The notes under the pieces: generated by a model | Told to the model about the DNA's origin: nothing | Database searches by the model: none | Seen by the model: the letters and a program-made list of their open reading frames with translations, nothing else | NCBI GenBank assembly: GCA_013433145.1 | Contig: CM024188.1 | Span: 2,790,001 to 2,854,000 of the forward strand | Reading direction: 5' to 3' | Length of the DNA: 64,000 bases | Source: Ascaris suum | Taxonomy: Eukaryota; Nematoda; Chromadorea; Rhabditida; Ascarididae | Shown here: positions 1 to 9,336 of the stretch, in pieces | Numbering within the stretch: position 1 is the stretch's first letter | Layout of the letters: each line of letters starts with the position of its first letter | Program-made: the position numbers and the translations under genes

Positions 1-1209
1 GAGACGTTTCACTTGGTCCACTTTCACGTAAGGATGTAATAATAAGATCTAAAATTGTGAAAAGATAGCGTAAGGTTGTCGCTTTTGATTTAGTTATTAC
101 GATGAGGCCAAAAGGGGGCATTTGCAGTAATTAGCCGAAGTAAGTGGGCTACATATTTATCAAAGTCGTTAGCTATCACCTGTCACTTATTTTTTCCCAT
201 TCATACAGCTTGATGGTCATTGTTGATCGTTATAGGCCTTTCATCCAATCTCGTTTTTTTTTTCGGCCTTTCATAGCATCTGTTATAAATAAGCCGAATC
301 GTGAATATATGATGCTTTCAAGTGTCGCTAATCAACACAACTTGCATAAATCTGTAAAATGATACTCATCAATATAGAGGAATCATTTCACATTCTGAAA
401 TGATATTCTACTCATTGCGGTTTTCAATGAACGGAAACACTTATTTCTAGATATAGCGGGATGGTCGCGCGTCAACGCCAAACACTAGTTAGAAATAATC
501 GTGCTAGATGAACGAGAAAATGATTAAACGATCATTCTTCGTCAAAACTATTTTCTATTTATATTTTCGTATGAAAAAAAATTAGTTTAACAACAATTTT
601 CTAAAGAATATACAACAAGCTAGAAAAGTTTCATATTTTGAAATATACGTAGAACGACAGTTGTAAATATTCATTGCATAAATTTATACGCATATAAAAG
701 AACATCTTCATAACTTTTATTTTCATAATTTTATGTGTTTATTTTTGATTTTGTTCTGTACAGATGATTTTGTGCTCTTTTTTGTTCATATGCATTGCTC
801 GTCTTCCAGCCTATTAGTTGCGACCTTCCATCTAGTCTGATCTCATACTTTCATCGAAATCATTTTATTTATGTTCGAATTTGTATTCTATTTAGTATTA
901 AATGATTAAATGTGCAATGATTTCTATAAAGTTATCTGTTCAGTAATATCTCAGTGAAAATTCCACCCTTCTCATGTGAATAACAAACAGTTTATTGATC
1001 GAATTTATTAATAACACATATTTTCACATCCAGACAACTGTGTAACTTTGAAGTGAATTTAATTCCGATTTATTCTTCGTTTACCAATTTTTCATTGATA
1101 GATCTGAGCGAATAGATTAGCCTTCGACTTTCTTGTGAATTCTTTTTTTAAATTCCTCTGAAGCATCTTAAATGCTATTCCGTGTCCTATGCAATGTTTT
1201 TTTTTGTAA
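1..1209. other. No supported gene; AT-rich
   Basis: Only short frames are present. The ORF at 144-362 (+) has no coding pattern or splice context. Confidence 0.6.
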
Positions 1210-1233
1210 GTGAATGTGCTCTGCAATACTGAT

Positions 1234-1629
1234 ATGCCGTCTAAAGCCCCATGGGTGCAGTTAGGTGCACGACAGCGGAAACATAATGCCGATAATGTCG
1301 AAGGTGAGCGCGAGCTGCAGGGGGAGGGAGGGGAGGGGGGCGGAGGGGACAAAAGGAAGAAACAGGTTCTTCTTCGAAAATGGTGTACCTTTCGGAGAGG
1401 TCATCTTCAATTCGTGTCACCAACGAGAAGAAACGGCTGGACCTGCTCAAGGTCAGATGCTTCATTTTCCTTCTAATCAAGGACAGTTTTCTCTCCTCAT
1501 CCTCTGAATCATGAAGCTATTGCGCTTCTACGCAAACTTCAGGGAATCAGTTTTCTTCAATGCGCTAGAGGAATTTATGAGGTGCAATTGAGGGATAAAA
1601 GCCTAGTTGACGGTGATTTTGCTATATAG
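1234..1629 (+). CDS. Candidate three-exon gene, 80-residue hydrophilic protein
   Basis: Proposed exons are 1234-1303 (ends GAAG|GTGAGC), 1366-1451 (acceptor GAAACAG, ends CTCAAG|GTCAGA) and 1543-1629 (acceptor AACTTCAG, stop TAG). Phases agree at both junctions, and the introns are 62 and 91 nt, typical of nematodes. An in-frame TAA sits 24 nt before the ATG. The predicted product starts MPSKAPWVQLGARQRK, contains a Ser-rich stretch with NEKKRLDLLK, and ends RDKSLVDGDFAI. There is no signal peptide or membrane segment. Intron 1 is almost pure purine and contains a G-quadruplex-forming run. The acceptor of exon 2 is purine-rich and therefore weak; a start at the ATG at 1380 is an alternative. 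Exon 3's frame stays open further upstream (NHEAIALLRKLQ at about 1508-1542), so its true 5' edge may differ. Family unknown. Confidence 0.4.
1319..1348 (+). other. G-quadruplex-forming run inside a candidate 62-nt intron
   Basis: Five or more G-runs of three or longer (ggggagggaggggagggggg follows ca), separated by single A or C. It lies wholly between the proposed donor at 1304 and acceptor at 1365. Confidence 0.6.
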
Positions 1630-1631
1630 CT

Positions 1632-1687
1632 CCTTTCCTCTCTCTCTCTCTCTTTCTCTCTCCATTCTCTCCCTCCTCCTCCCTCTC
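1632..1687. repeat. Polypyrimidine (CT)n tract
   Basis: A C/T-only run of about 55 nt with CT and CCT units, just 3' of the candidate gene at 1234-1629. Confidence 0.9.
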
Positions 1688-2167
1688 ACAAACCAATTCG
1701 CCCAACGATTTCTGAAACAATTCGCATTGTTTGCCGAGTCTACGTGTTTAAAAATTTGAATGCCTCAGCTCCTAACATTGTATATTGATATAACCTTGCG
1801 TAAGAGCGCATAGGTGCTAACCTTTCGGTTGTTTCACGCCCTTTCGTTTTGCTGCATAGTGTCTCAACGAAAACGGCTGATATTTGGTCTGCGTCAGTTT
1901 TTTCATTTTAAATATCAACACAAATTTTGGTTCCGAATCATTTTCCGTTTGATTCGATGTGGATATTGTGGTCGTTTTTCAGGTCTTGTTTGAGGCGCTG
2001 GTAATAAGCTTTAGAGATTTGCCATGTGTGCAGTTATGGCTTTGTGGTGATCGTAGCTTGGCGTAGATTCTTCCTCGGATTTCTGAAGTGATTGATTGGT
2101 ATCATATCCATGAAGAATCCGTAACTTCTGTAGAAATACGGTATGAATTTTTACTCGAAGAGTGTGC

Positions 2168-2326
2168 ATGGCGAGAGTGCTGAGGATGATAAAGGCGAGT
2201 CTCGAAATGCCTCTACTTTCTTTAGCGTTCGGGATGAAGTGTCTTCACTCCATCCCAGATGAACCCATTGTCGGCTGCTATGCGGCAGGAGGGGCTATGC
2301 GACAAAATTATTCATTCAAAAGGTAG
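2168..2326 (+). CDS. Candidate small ORF or first exon, 52 residues
   Basis: An ATG-initiated frame with strong G-in-first-codon-position bias runs MARVLRMIKASLEMPLLSLA and on to a TAG that overlaps a possible donor (AAAAG|GTAGTC). The N-terminus is basic and amphipathic, like a mitochondrial presequence or a weak signal anchor. No downstream exon was found. It could be a chance frame. Confidence 0.22.
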   Translation: MARVLRMIKASLEMPLLSLAFGMKCLHSIPDEPIVGCYAAGGAMRQNYSFKR

Positions 2327-2721
2327 TCGCTGTTTTGCATGATCGAATTGCTAAAGGCGGATGGCAACAATCCCACGTAGAGTCGTTACCGTCATATTGT
2401 TTATGCATAAATAACTTTATTCGATTTCATTTCTTTTGTTAGCACCTCCCTCCCTCCTCCCCCCCCCCCCCTGCCCGCTATAATATGACTATGCGGGTTT
2501 TCCAACGAGGGTTATTTATATTGGATTGCGCTCGCACAGCAGACGTAAAATATAAAATTTCATTCAGCCTTAACAATTCGTACTACATTATTCTATTCAA
2601 AGCGTTAAACTTTGTAGAGGCGGCGCTGCATCGCTTCAGAGGCTCATCGTTTAGCAGTCCCACATCTTAAAATACTGAAAGATGTGCACATTTCACCTGC
2701 CAACATCTAGATGATATATGC

Positions 2722-2970
2722 TTGTATGAACTTACAACTGAAGACGCCACAATTATGATACCGAACACCAGGATTGCAGCTAGAGTAGCTTATGCACTCA
2801 GAAAAGCGGAAACGACCACATTTTCCGCATCATCAATCATACTCTCTTTCACTTTGCATTTTTTTGACGATTTATTGATTTTATGTCTATTGCTTATTTG
2901 TCAACCACTCATAACTATAATACCGATTATTGCGATATGTTTATGCTTTAAATTTTCTTTTCTTTGTTGA
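2722..2970 (+). CDS. Candidate ORF with hydrophobic C-terminal half, 82 codons
   Basis: The open frame starts at a TTG, so it would be part of an exon and not a complete gene. The first third is coding-like and charged (YELTTEDATIMIPNTRIAAR). The last 45 residues are nearly all hydrophobic, which AT-rich non-coding DNA can also give. No clear acceptor lies upstream. Family unknown; a chance frame is possible. Confidence 0.2.
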   Translation: MYELTTEDATIMIPNTRIAARVAYALRKAETTTFSASSIILSFTLHFFDDLLILCLLLICQPLITIIPIIAICLCFKFSFLC

Positions 2971-4170
2971 AATTTAACATCATTTCATCAAAGAGCGTTT
3001 TTGTTTTGCTCCCGTTGTTCCGAATATTCGAAAGTGAACGTTGCAAATTTAGAGTATTCCTTCGAATATAAGCACATGTGCCGATATAAATCATTCCCAT
3101 TTTCAAATATATTTTATATTCGCAATCTCATTTGAAATTCTCGAACCGGACAGCTTTTTTATTTTCTTTCAAAGGAAAACTGAATATGACGATGTGCACT
3201 CATTGGCGATAGCTTTCGTTTTGTTGTGATTGTTTTGATTTGTGTTCTTTAATCGAATGATTTTGTTAGATTTTGAACTGCTTTATGACCTATGAAAAAA
3301 AAAATTCATTAAATACAATAAAAGGTAAATTTAATCTCGCTTTTTTGCATACTTAACGATAGCTGTAAACAACAAAAATTCGACATTTTAGTGGCAGTTA
3401 TACAGCACACATGGTTCTTCGAGGAGCAATATTCCATTTTTTGAATGCGTAATTATGAATATTAAGCGGGCAGTGAATAAATCGTGCAAGTGGAGAACTG
3501 TAGCCAGACTTGCATGTGTTCACACGATGAGCTCATCTATATGACATTGAGAAAAAAACGCATAAAAAACCAACAACAAAAAGACAGCCGAAGCTTTAAA
3601 AAGTTAAACTTATGGTTGGGATGTATACTACAAACGGCGTTCAAAGTTCAGAGTTAATGAAGGACTGAGAGAAACACCCGTGCTGTGCTCAAGGCATGTC
3701 AATGGCCTTGTTGAGTTGCTGCTTTCACCACGTTAAAATGTAGCAGAAAAGGGCGAATACAGGTTTAAAAGCAGTTTCGCCATGACATCAAATATCATAC
3801 GGTTGGCCACAAAGCAGCATCAAAAGTGAAAGGTAAGAGAGGCAAGCTATATCTCCTCGTATCCTCCTCTCCGACTAGTACATTTGAAAACACGGCTTTA
3901 TTTTTATTCGACTAATGTGCGGAAAGTTGTAACAAATAATTAGAAAAATGAGCAACATCTATCATACCTAATCACATATTCAACAAACCTGCCACTGAAG
4001 ATGCAGAGTGCAATTTTCAACGAAGTGGGTGCTGTGCTGTCAGCCGGGGATGACGTGACTTCTGCACGACTAGTCCAAAGGTCCCCGTTATCGGTCTACG
4101 TGCGATTCACGGCATCTTGATCTACCTCAACGACGTCGCAGATGCAGCTTCTGCTAGTGCTCCCTTTACA
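2971..4170. other. No supported gene; AT-rich with sparse GC islands
   Basis: No splice-consistent frame was found. Sequence at 3600-3850 and 4008-4170 is GC-richer, and the latter may be the eroded end of the minus-strand tract above it. Confidence 0.5.
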
Positions 4171-4442
4171 TTCTCAGCCTCCTAATATTTTATTAAACGA
4201 CTTTTCTTCAGTATCCCAGTATCCTTTCTCAGGAAGCGGAATGAATCCTTTGGTTATTTCCACATGATTTAAGCGAATAAAGTAGAATCTGGAATCAGAC
4301 TGTTGGGTATGGCGCCAAAGAGCCAACCCAAGATATCTACTTGTGATCTAACAGTGACCATTTTGCTCTTATAGCGGTTCTCGTTCATTGTTCTTCGCGC
4401 CATGTCATTGATCGACTTATGCGCTCTTGATCTGCCTGAAGC

Positions 4443-5383
4443 CTATACAACTCGGGCCTCAGGCCGTCGGAGTCGGTCTTCTTCATCGACGGCCCTCCGA
4501 CCGGCAGGTCTCTTGGGACGTCTCGCCTTCTCCAGTTTGCTCTTTACGAACTGTGGTGCCTCTCCGATAAACGGCTTCAACTCTCCCGTGTCTCTTCGCG
4601 CCCCATTCGGTTCAGCACCGATGGACTGTCAGAGCAAGCAAAAGCTCCAAAATGATCACTGCAATTATAAACAGACAAAAATTTTTAACTAACTCGAGTA
4701 TCAAAGGGTGACATCCTCATCCACCGCGGGGCAGCATCAATGAGCAGCAAACGAATGCTACTGAGCGGTCAACCACCTTCCCATACTACTATTTATAGGG
4801 GCCAAAGAAAACTGCAGAAAAAAAGGAACGAAAAACGTTTGCAAGGCAATGGAGAAATAAGAAAAAATAATCACTGAAATTAAAGCAGAGATCATCTGTA
4901 AACATTAACGACCAATGTTGGAATTGCACAGAGAACGGCAGTGATAGTCGGAAATGGGAAGCACTTCTCCACGTCCAGACGGATTGCAAATTGATCACCT
5001 CTTGCGTAGTCACCTGTAATCGAAAAGAAGGTTAGATGCATATGTGCACAGATTTTCTGTTTCGCGAGGTGCACCTGAAACGGTGACTAACAGTGGCGTA
5101 AGACCTGCAATGCTGGTGGGATTATTTCACTATTCAGTGGGTGAACCAATGGACGCAAACACATCTAAGACGAACAAATGCACCTAACACGAGACAGCAA
5201 GATATGACAAACCCCTCTCTCCTGCACTGCCTAAGTAAGAAGGCTTCAAACATAGTCTCTGGAGACCAATGCAGAAAGCAGGAAAAGTAAGCAGGTGATA
5301 AACATAACAAGAAAGCGTACTGGAATGCTTACTGGGTCGCACATACGCACCACGCTCTTGTCCTTGGACCTGAATAGAGACTG
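4443..5383 (-). CDS. Candidate minus-strand gene pieces, three possible exons
   Basis: Three segments look like exons. The first is 5383-5333 or 5369-5333, with an acceptor TTTTTCAG or ATTCAG and donor CCCA|GTAAGC. The second starts at 5013 after GATTACAG and reads DYARGDQFAIRLDVEKCF in a phase compatible with the shorter first exon, followed by a hydrophobic segment. The third starts at 4625 after TCTGACAG and reads 60 codons rich in Arg/Lys/Pro (ELKPFIGEAPQFVKSKLEKA) to TAG at 4443. The link between the second and third is not resolved: the second reaches a TGA at 4892. Below 4443 more coding-like frames continue with shifts (ITKGFIPLPEKGYWD at about 4210-4260), so the locus may be a decayed gene. 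Family unknown. Confidence 0.3.
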
Positions 5384-6093
5384 CTGAAAAAGGTTATTGC
5401 ACATGCAAAAAGTGAAACGTTGAATTTAATTTTGTCTGCATCACATTCTTTAATGTACAACCCCTCAAATATTGCCAAAAACACCTCAAAAGCTCGGCCC
5501 GAGCGCCTTTTTCTGCGAATATTGAAAGTGAGTGGGAAAAGAAATAAACACGCCATTCGTGTTCAATATGCCCAATAGCCAGCGATATCTGGGAATTTTG
5601 TATGCAATTTCGAGTGCATCAAAATGGAATATCATCTGGAAAAACACTCAAGTACGCCATTTTATAGCAATTTAAGCGGAATATTGCAAATCTCTTGATA
5701 TATTTCTTTTACTTATACTAAGGATGATTTACTCCATTTAAAATCTACTATGTTCTAGAGATCACTTTTATATTACCTCGATAACGCTTCACTGAAGCAA
5801 ATGCTACTGCAGGAACAGAGATGGATCGAAACAAGAACAAACGAACAGGCAGATTCACAATTACACACTGCGTATCAATGCAGCTTCGTTTCTATTATGA
5901 TGATGTGGCTAACATCTAATCCTTCAAAAAAAAGCAAGAACCTGCAGCAGTTGTTGTGAACACCAACTTCACTGCACCGTTCGGCATCATACCATACTCG
6001 CCGAATTAACCAACCTTCCAACCTTTCTTTAACAAGCATTAAAATACTTCCAACATGTGTAGGAAATTTCGAAAAAAGAAGGGAAAGTGAACG

Positions 6094-6305
6094 TCAAAGG
6101 TAATTGTGACACAACTTCCTCAGGTTTTCAAAAATACATGAGAAGGCTATGCAAAAGCAACACTGTGGAGTGGTCAGCGCCCTTACCGCTTCCTCTCCAC
6201 CTACACCATTCATCCTCTAAGGTATCACCTCCTACAGATTCTAAACATCTCCATCTGTCGCTGAAATTCCGCACACAGGCAAACTTGAACGAAATATAAA
6301 ATGCC
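6094..6305 (-). CDS. Candidate last two exons of a minus-strand gene
   Basis: Exon 6305-6187 follows a strong TGTTTTCGCAG acceptor and ends AGCG|GTAAGG. Exon 6146-6094 follows TTTTGCATAG and ends at TGA. The 40-nt intron keeps phase. The product reads AFYISFKFACVRNFSDRWRC, an acidic stretch with EDEWCRWRGS, then FENLRKLCHNYL at the C-terminus. Three of its five Cys lie in the first exon. No first exon was found above 6305, so the N-terminus is missing from this model. Family unknown. Confidence 0.35.
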
Positions 6306-7586
6306 CTGCGAAAACAGAAGAGAATTGAGGGCAGATGGTGGGGAAGTGAATGAGGACGGGTTAAGATCACATTTCACACACCGCTAACCTCCTCAGTCAT
6401 GTATTACAACGTAGATTGATACACTTCTCGCAGTAAAGGCTTATTTGAGAAAAATTTTTAAACGGAAGAGGATCATACTTTCCAATTCTTTTACTGCTTT
6501 ACATCATGCTACTAGGTTTCACAATGCACTCATTTTATGTATAAATTTCCTTGCAAATCTCTACCGCCCTTAAGCTATTCTGGCTTCATTTTTACATTAG
6601 TATTATGTTCATTGATTAGTGTCAGAAAATCAGAGAAAGTTTCACTCAACACAAGAATTGCTAGCATTGTATTTGGAATAAAAAAATTACGATTTTTTGT
6701 TCTCTGCCGGAAATCTCTACCGGAAATGCCTTCTTTAGAATTTGAAATTTCTGACCCTGTATATATCTTTAGAGCGGATGGGATTGTAGACTAGAATGTT
6801 CTATGAAGTTCAACGTTCAACATGCGGAACACAACAAAAAAAGGCTCGAATGCGCAGCACACTAAGAATACTTAGATGAGGCCGAAACAAGCGGCCAAGA
6901 CATTTTACGGCCTCAATATAGCCCATAATGAACAAAGCAATTGTTATTACAGGAACTCATGACTTTGCTGAGAGATCGTATATTTCTTTTTTTTTTCTTT
7001 CTAGTCGAACTTTAAGGAGTTGTATCCACGCCAACAATGAATTCAGTCCCGTTACCTGCACTGTAGGGAATTCACAGTGGAGAATCTCCCTTACCGATCT
7101 CAGTTATCTACCTATATCTAATGAAACCCGGATACATCCACCTCATCAGCAAGCGTTAAAGAAACCTTGCTCATTCTTTAGAAAATAAAAATATCGCTTA
7201 GTGAAGTCTGCTGTTGATCTGAACATTTCCTCTCCTATTTGTTCATTCCAAGCATAACAGTATCGCAAGTAACCCATTAATTCGTGTCAAATACTGCAGT
7301 CACGATCCTTCAGTGACCACTATCAGCTCTCTTCTGCCGACCTTACTCTTCTGCCGATATTCAACCTTCATAGACGATTCCCTCCCTCTTACCCGCTCCT
7401 TCTTTCGCCTTCTCCCTCACCTACTGCACTTGCAAAGAAAAACAACGAATAGATAAAATTTTCCAAAAAATTAGCAATAAAATGAAATCAAAGGACAACT
7501 TACAGCTTCTAAATGAAAACCGTCTTCTCATATAACGTTTCAATTAACGGCAACCATTTTCAGCGGCTGACAATTTCCGTTCATTT
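6306..7586. other. Intergenic; short frames only
   Basis: The frames at 6537-6794 and 6928-7188 (+) lack codon bias and splice signals. A pyrimidine-rich stretch lies at 7321-7430. Confidence 0.5.
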
Positions 7587-7979
7587 CTAACGAGAGAAAT
7601 TTGCATGGATTAATACCAACGGCACGCAAAAATACTCCGCCACAAAAACAACTCTATCTTCTATTACCGGAAAACTTCCTTCATCCCACACCGAAACAAT
7701 CCTCTGTGATGTATTTCCTGTCACAACGACGCCCCCTTCTTTTGGCGGACTTCCAACAAAAATCACAGAACGATAAGTTGCCCGCGTTTTTAAACACACA
7801 AATGGAGTGTCGCAAGGACGAGGGGGATGGGGGGGGGGGGGGACGGCTTTTAGGTTAATGCATTCTAGTTGATTACTAAGGTCACTGTACCTTTGACCTA
7901 AGCTAAAAAAAGGTCGAGACCCAATGTTGTGCGCTTTCCTTTCAGCGCCAATATTTTGTTCGTCTGTCGCGTTGTGCAA
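7587..7979 (-). CDS. Candidate minus-strand coding ORF, about 130 codons
   Basis: A long open frame with coding-like codon pattern. It contains a Pro run (PPPPHPPRP) encoded by the poly-G tract at 7829-7842 and, after it, VIFVGSPPKEGGVVVTGN and IVSVWDEGSFPVIEDRVVF. It opens after a TAA and has no ATG in frame, so it would be an exon. The opposite strand is also open at 7946-8111. The C-terminal half is the more convincing part. Family unknown. Confidence 0.3.
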   Translation of the reverse strand: MHNATDEQNIGAERKAHNIGSRPFFSLGQRYSDLSNQLECINLKAVPPPPHPPRPCDTPFVCLKTRATYRSVIFVGSPPKEGGVVVTGNTSQRIVSVWDEGSFPVIEDRVVFVAEYFCVPLVLIHANFSR

Positions 7980-8111
7980 AGTGTTGCATTATTAGCGGCA
8001 ATTTGGCTAGCCTATAATCATACCTATGGATGTACATTTTCTCTAAAATACGCCTCAATGGATTGCAACGATGGAAGTGGGGATTTTGTAGATTTGGAAA
8101 ATTGGATATAG
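7946..8111 (+). CDS. Candidate terminal exon with one membrane helix
   Basis: A strong TTTCCTTTCAG acceptor at 7945 opens a 55-codon frame, in phase 1 base plus codons, to TAG. It encodes ANILFVCRVVQSVALLAAIW, a likely membrane helix, and an acidic tail (CNDGSGDFVDLENWI). No upstream exon with a matching donor was identified. It overlaps a minus-strand open frame, so only one of the two is likely real. Confidence 0.3.
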
Positions 8112-9210
8112 GAGTTTTTTCTTTTTTCGAGGACGTAATCGATACTACTATAGACAAATGAATCGAGATAGATATCCGTACCGATCGCAAATCTACTATA
8201 ATCGATGTGGATTTCTCATGGACTCCTACTTTACTGCTTCTCTTCATATTGAATCGTTGATGATGTGAAACTACGTCATTTCTATAATCAAATCTTAATG
8301 CTACGTGTTACGAATTCTTTTTCTTTCAAAGACACCAATTATTACGATATATTTGCAAGGATATTCGCTTCAGTCGTTTGCTTTACAGTGCTTTTCATTT
8401 GCTCATTGATTTTTGAAATTCTAATTTTTTGCAGTTTGTGTATACATCAATATCGCTTCCTATCAGTCATATATATTTCTTGTGTGTGTTTACTTTATTG
8501 TTTTAGAGTATTTTACTACTACTGTTATTACTAGATTGCCTAAGCGTAAACGTTCAAAAAGCTGTTCTAATAGTAGAGCCCCAATATGCGAGAAGCACAC
8601 ATCTCTGTGTTCAGGTGATAAATTGGTTCTCTGTGATGATTGTTGCATTTTTTTTTTTTTTTTTGATGGGGATGGAGAGGGTATTTTTGGTTTACTTTCT
8701 TTCGTAATGAATTATTCGGTCGGATGTTAACGTCAAACTTTCGACGTGATTGAAAAATGGCCAAGCTGAACGCCCATTTGAAAGCTTATTGAACGAGGCG
8801 GCTGACACAATGTGGCGGCACCTATAGTATTATGTTATATCAGGTGTTACATGTACGGGAAGGAGGTTTCCTCCCTCAAATAACATGAGGTATGTATCAG
8901 CGCTACGTAATATTGTGGTGTCAACCCAGCGAAGCGTTCACATTGACAGATGATTTTGTCCACATGGCTTTCTAAAGGATGGGGAGTCGGGAAACGTCAT
9001 CTGAAACACTAGATCGCCGTTGCCAGAAAGCGACAGCGACGGTTACATGGCACCAGTAATTCAAAATGTCATGTTCTTGTAATGTGCCAAGGAAAGTATC
9101 ACAGAGACCAGGTGGCTGGGCTGGATGATGGTCGCTCCTTGAAATTACTGCGATTTCAAGACTGTGTTGTGATGGTAAGCGGGAGAGGGGGATTTGGGAT
9201 CGAAGCATAA
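8112..9210. other. Intergenic region upstream of TMEM41B
   Basis: A T16 run at about 8649-8664 and a GC-richer stretch at 8950-9200, the likely promoter or 5' flank of TMEM41B. No coding frame was supported. Confidence 0.5.
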
Positions 9211-9218
9211 TTTTTCAG
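9211..9218 (+). promoter_or_regulatory. Probable splice-leader or 5' UTR acceptor of the TMEM41B gene
   Basis: TTTTTCAG, the nematode 3' splice consensus, ends 118 nt before the TMEM41B ATG with no better donor close upstream. In nematodes this arrangement usually marks a trans-splice acceptor or the start of the second 5' UTR exon. Which of the two applies cannot be decided here. Confidence 0.5.
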
Positions 9219-9336
9219 AAATAGCGTACCTGACTCCACACCATCTGAAATCTGTACCAATCGAATTTCGCATCAATTTTGGAACCTCTTGAGGCGAATG
9301 TCACTGTGTTCAGCAGAGCCGATATATGTTTGAGGG

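Noticed and set aside
4402..4692. + strand ORF of 96 codons
   Set aside because: The minus strand carries the more protein-like frame with an acceptor and stop.
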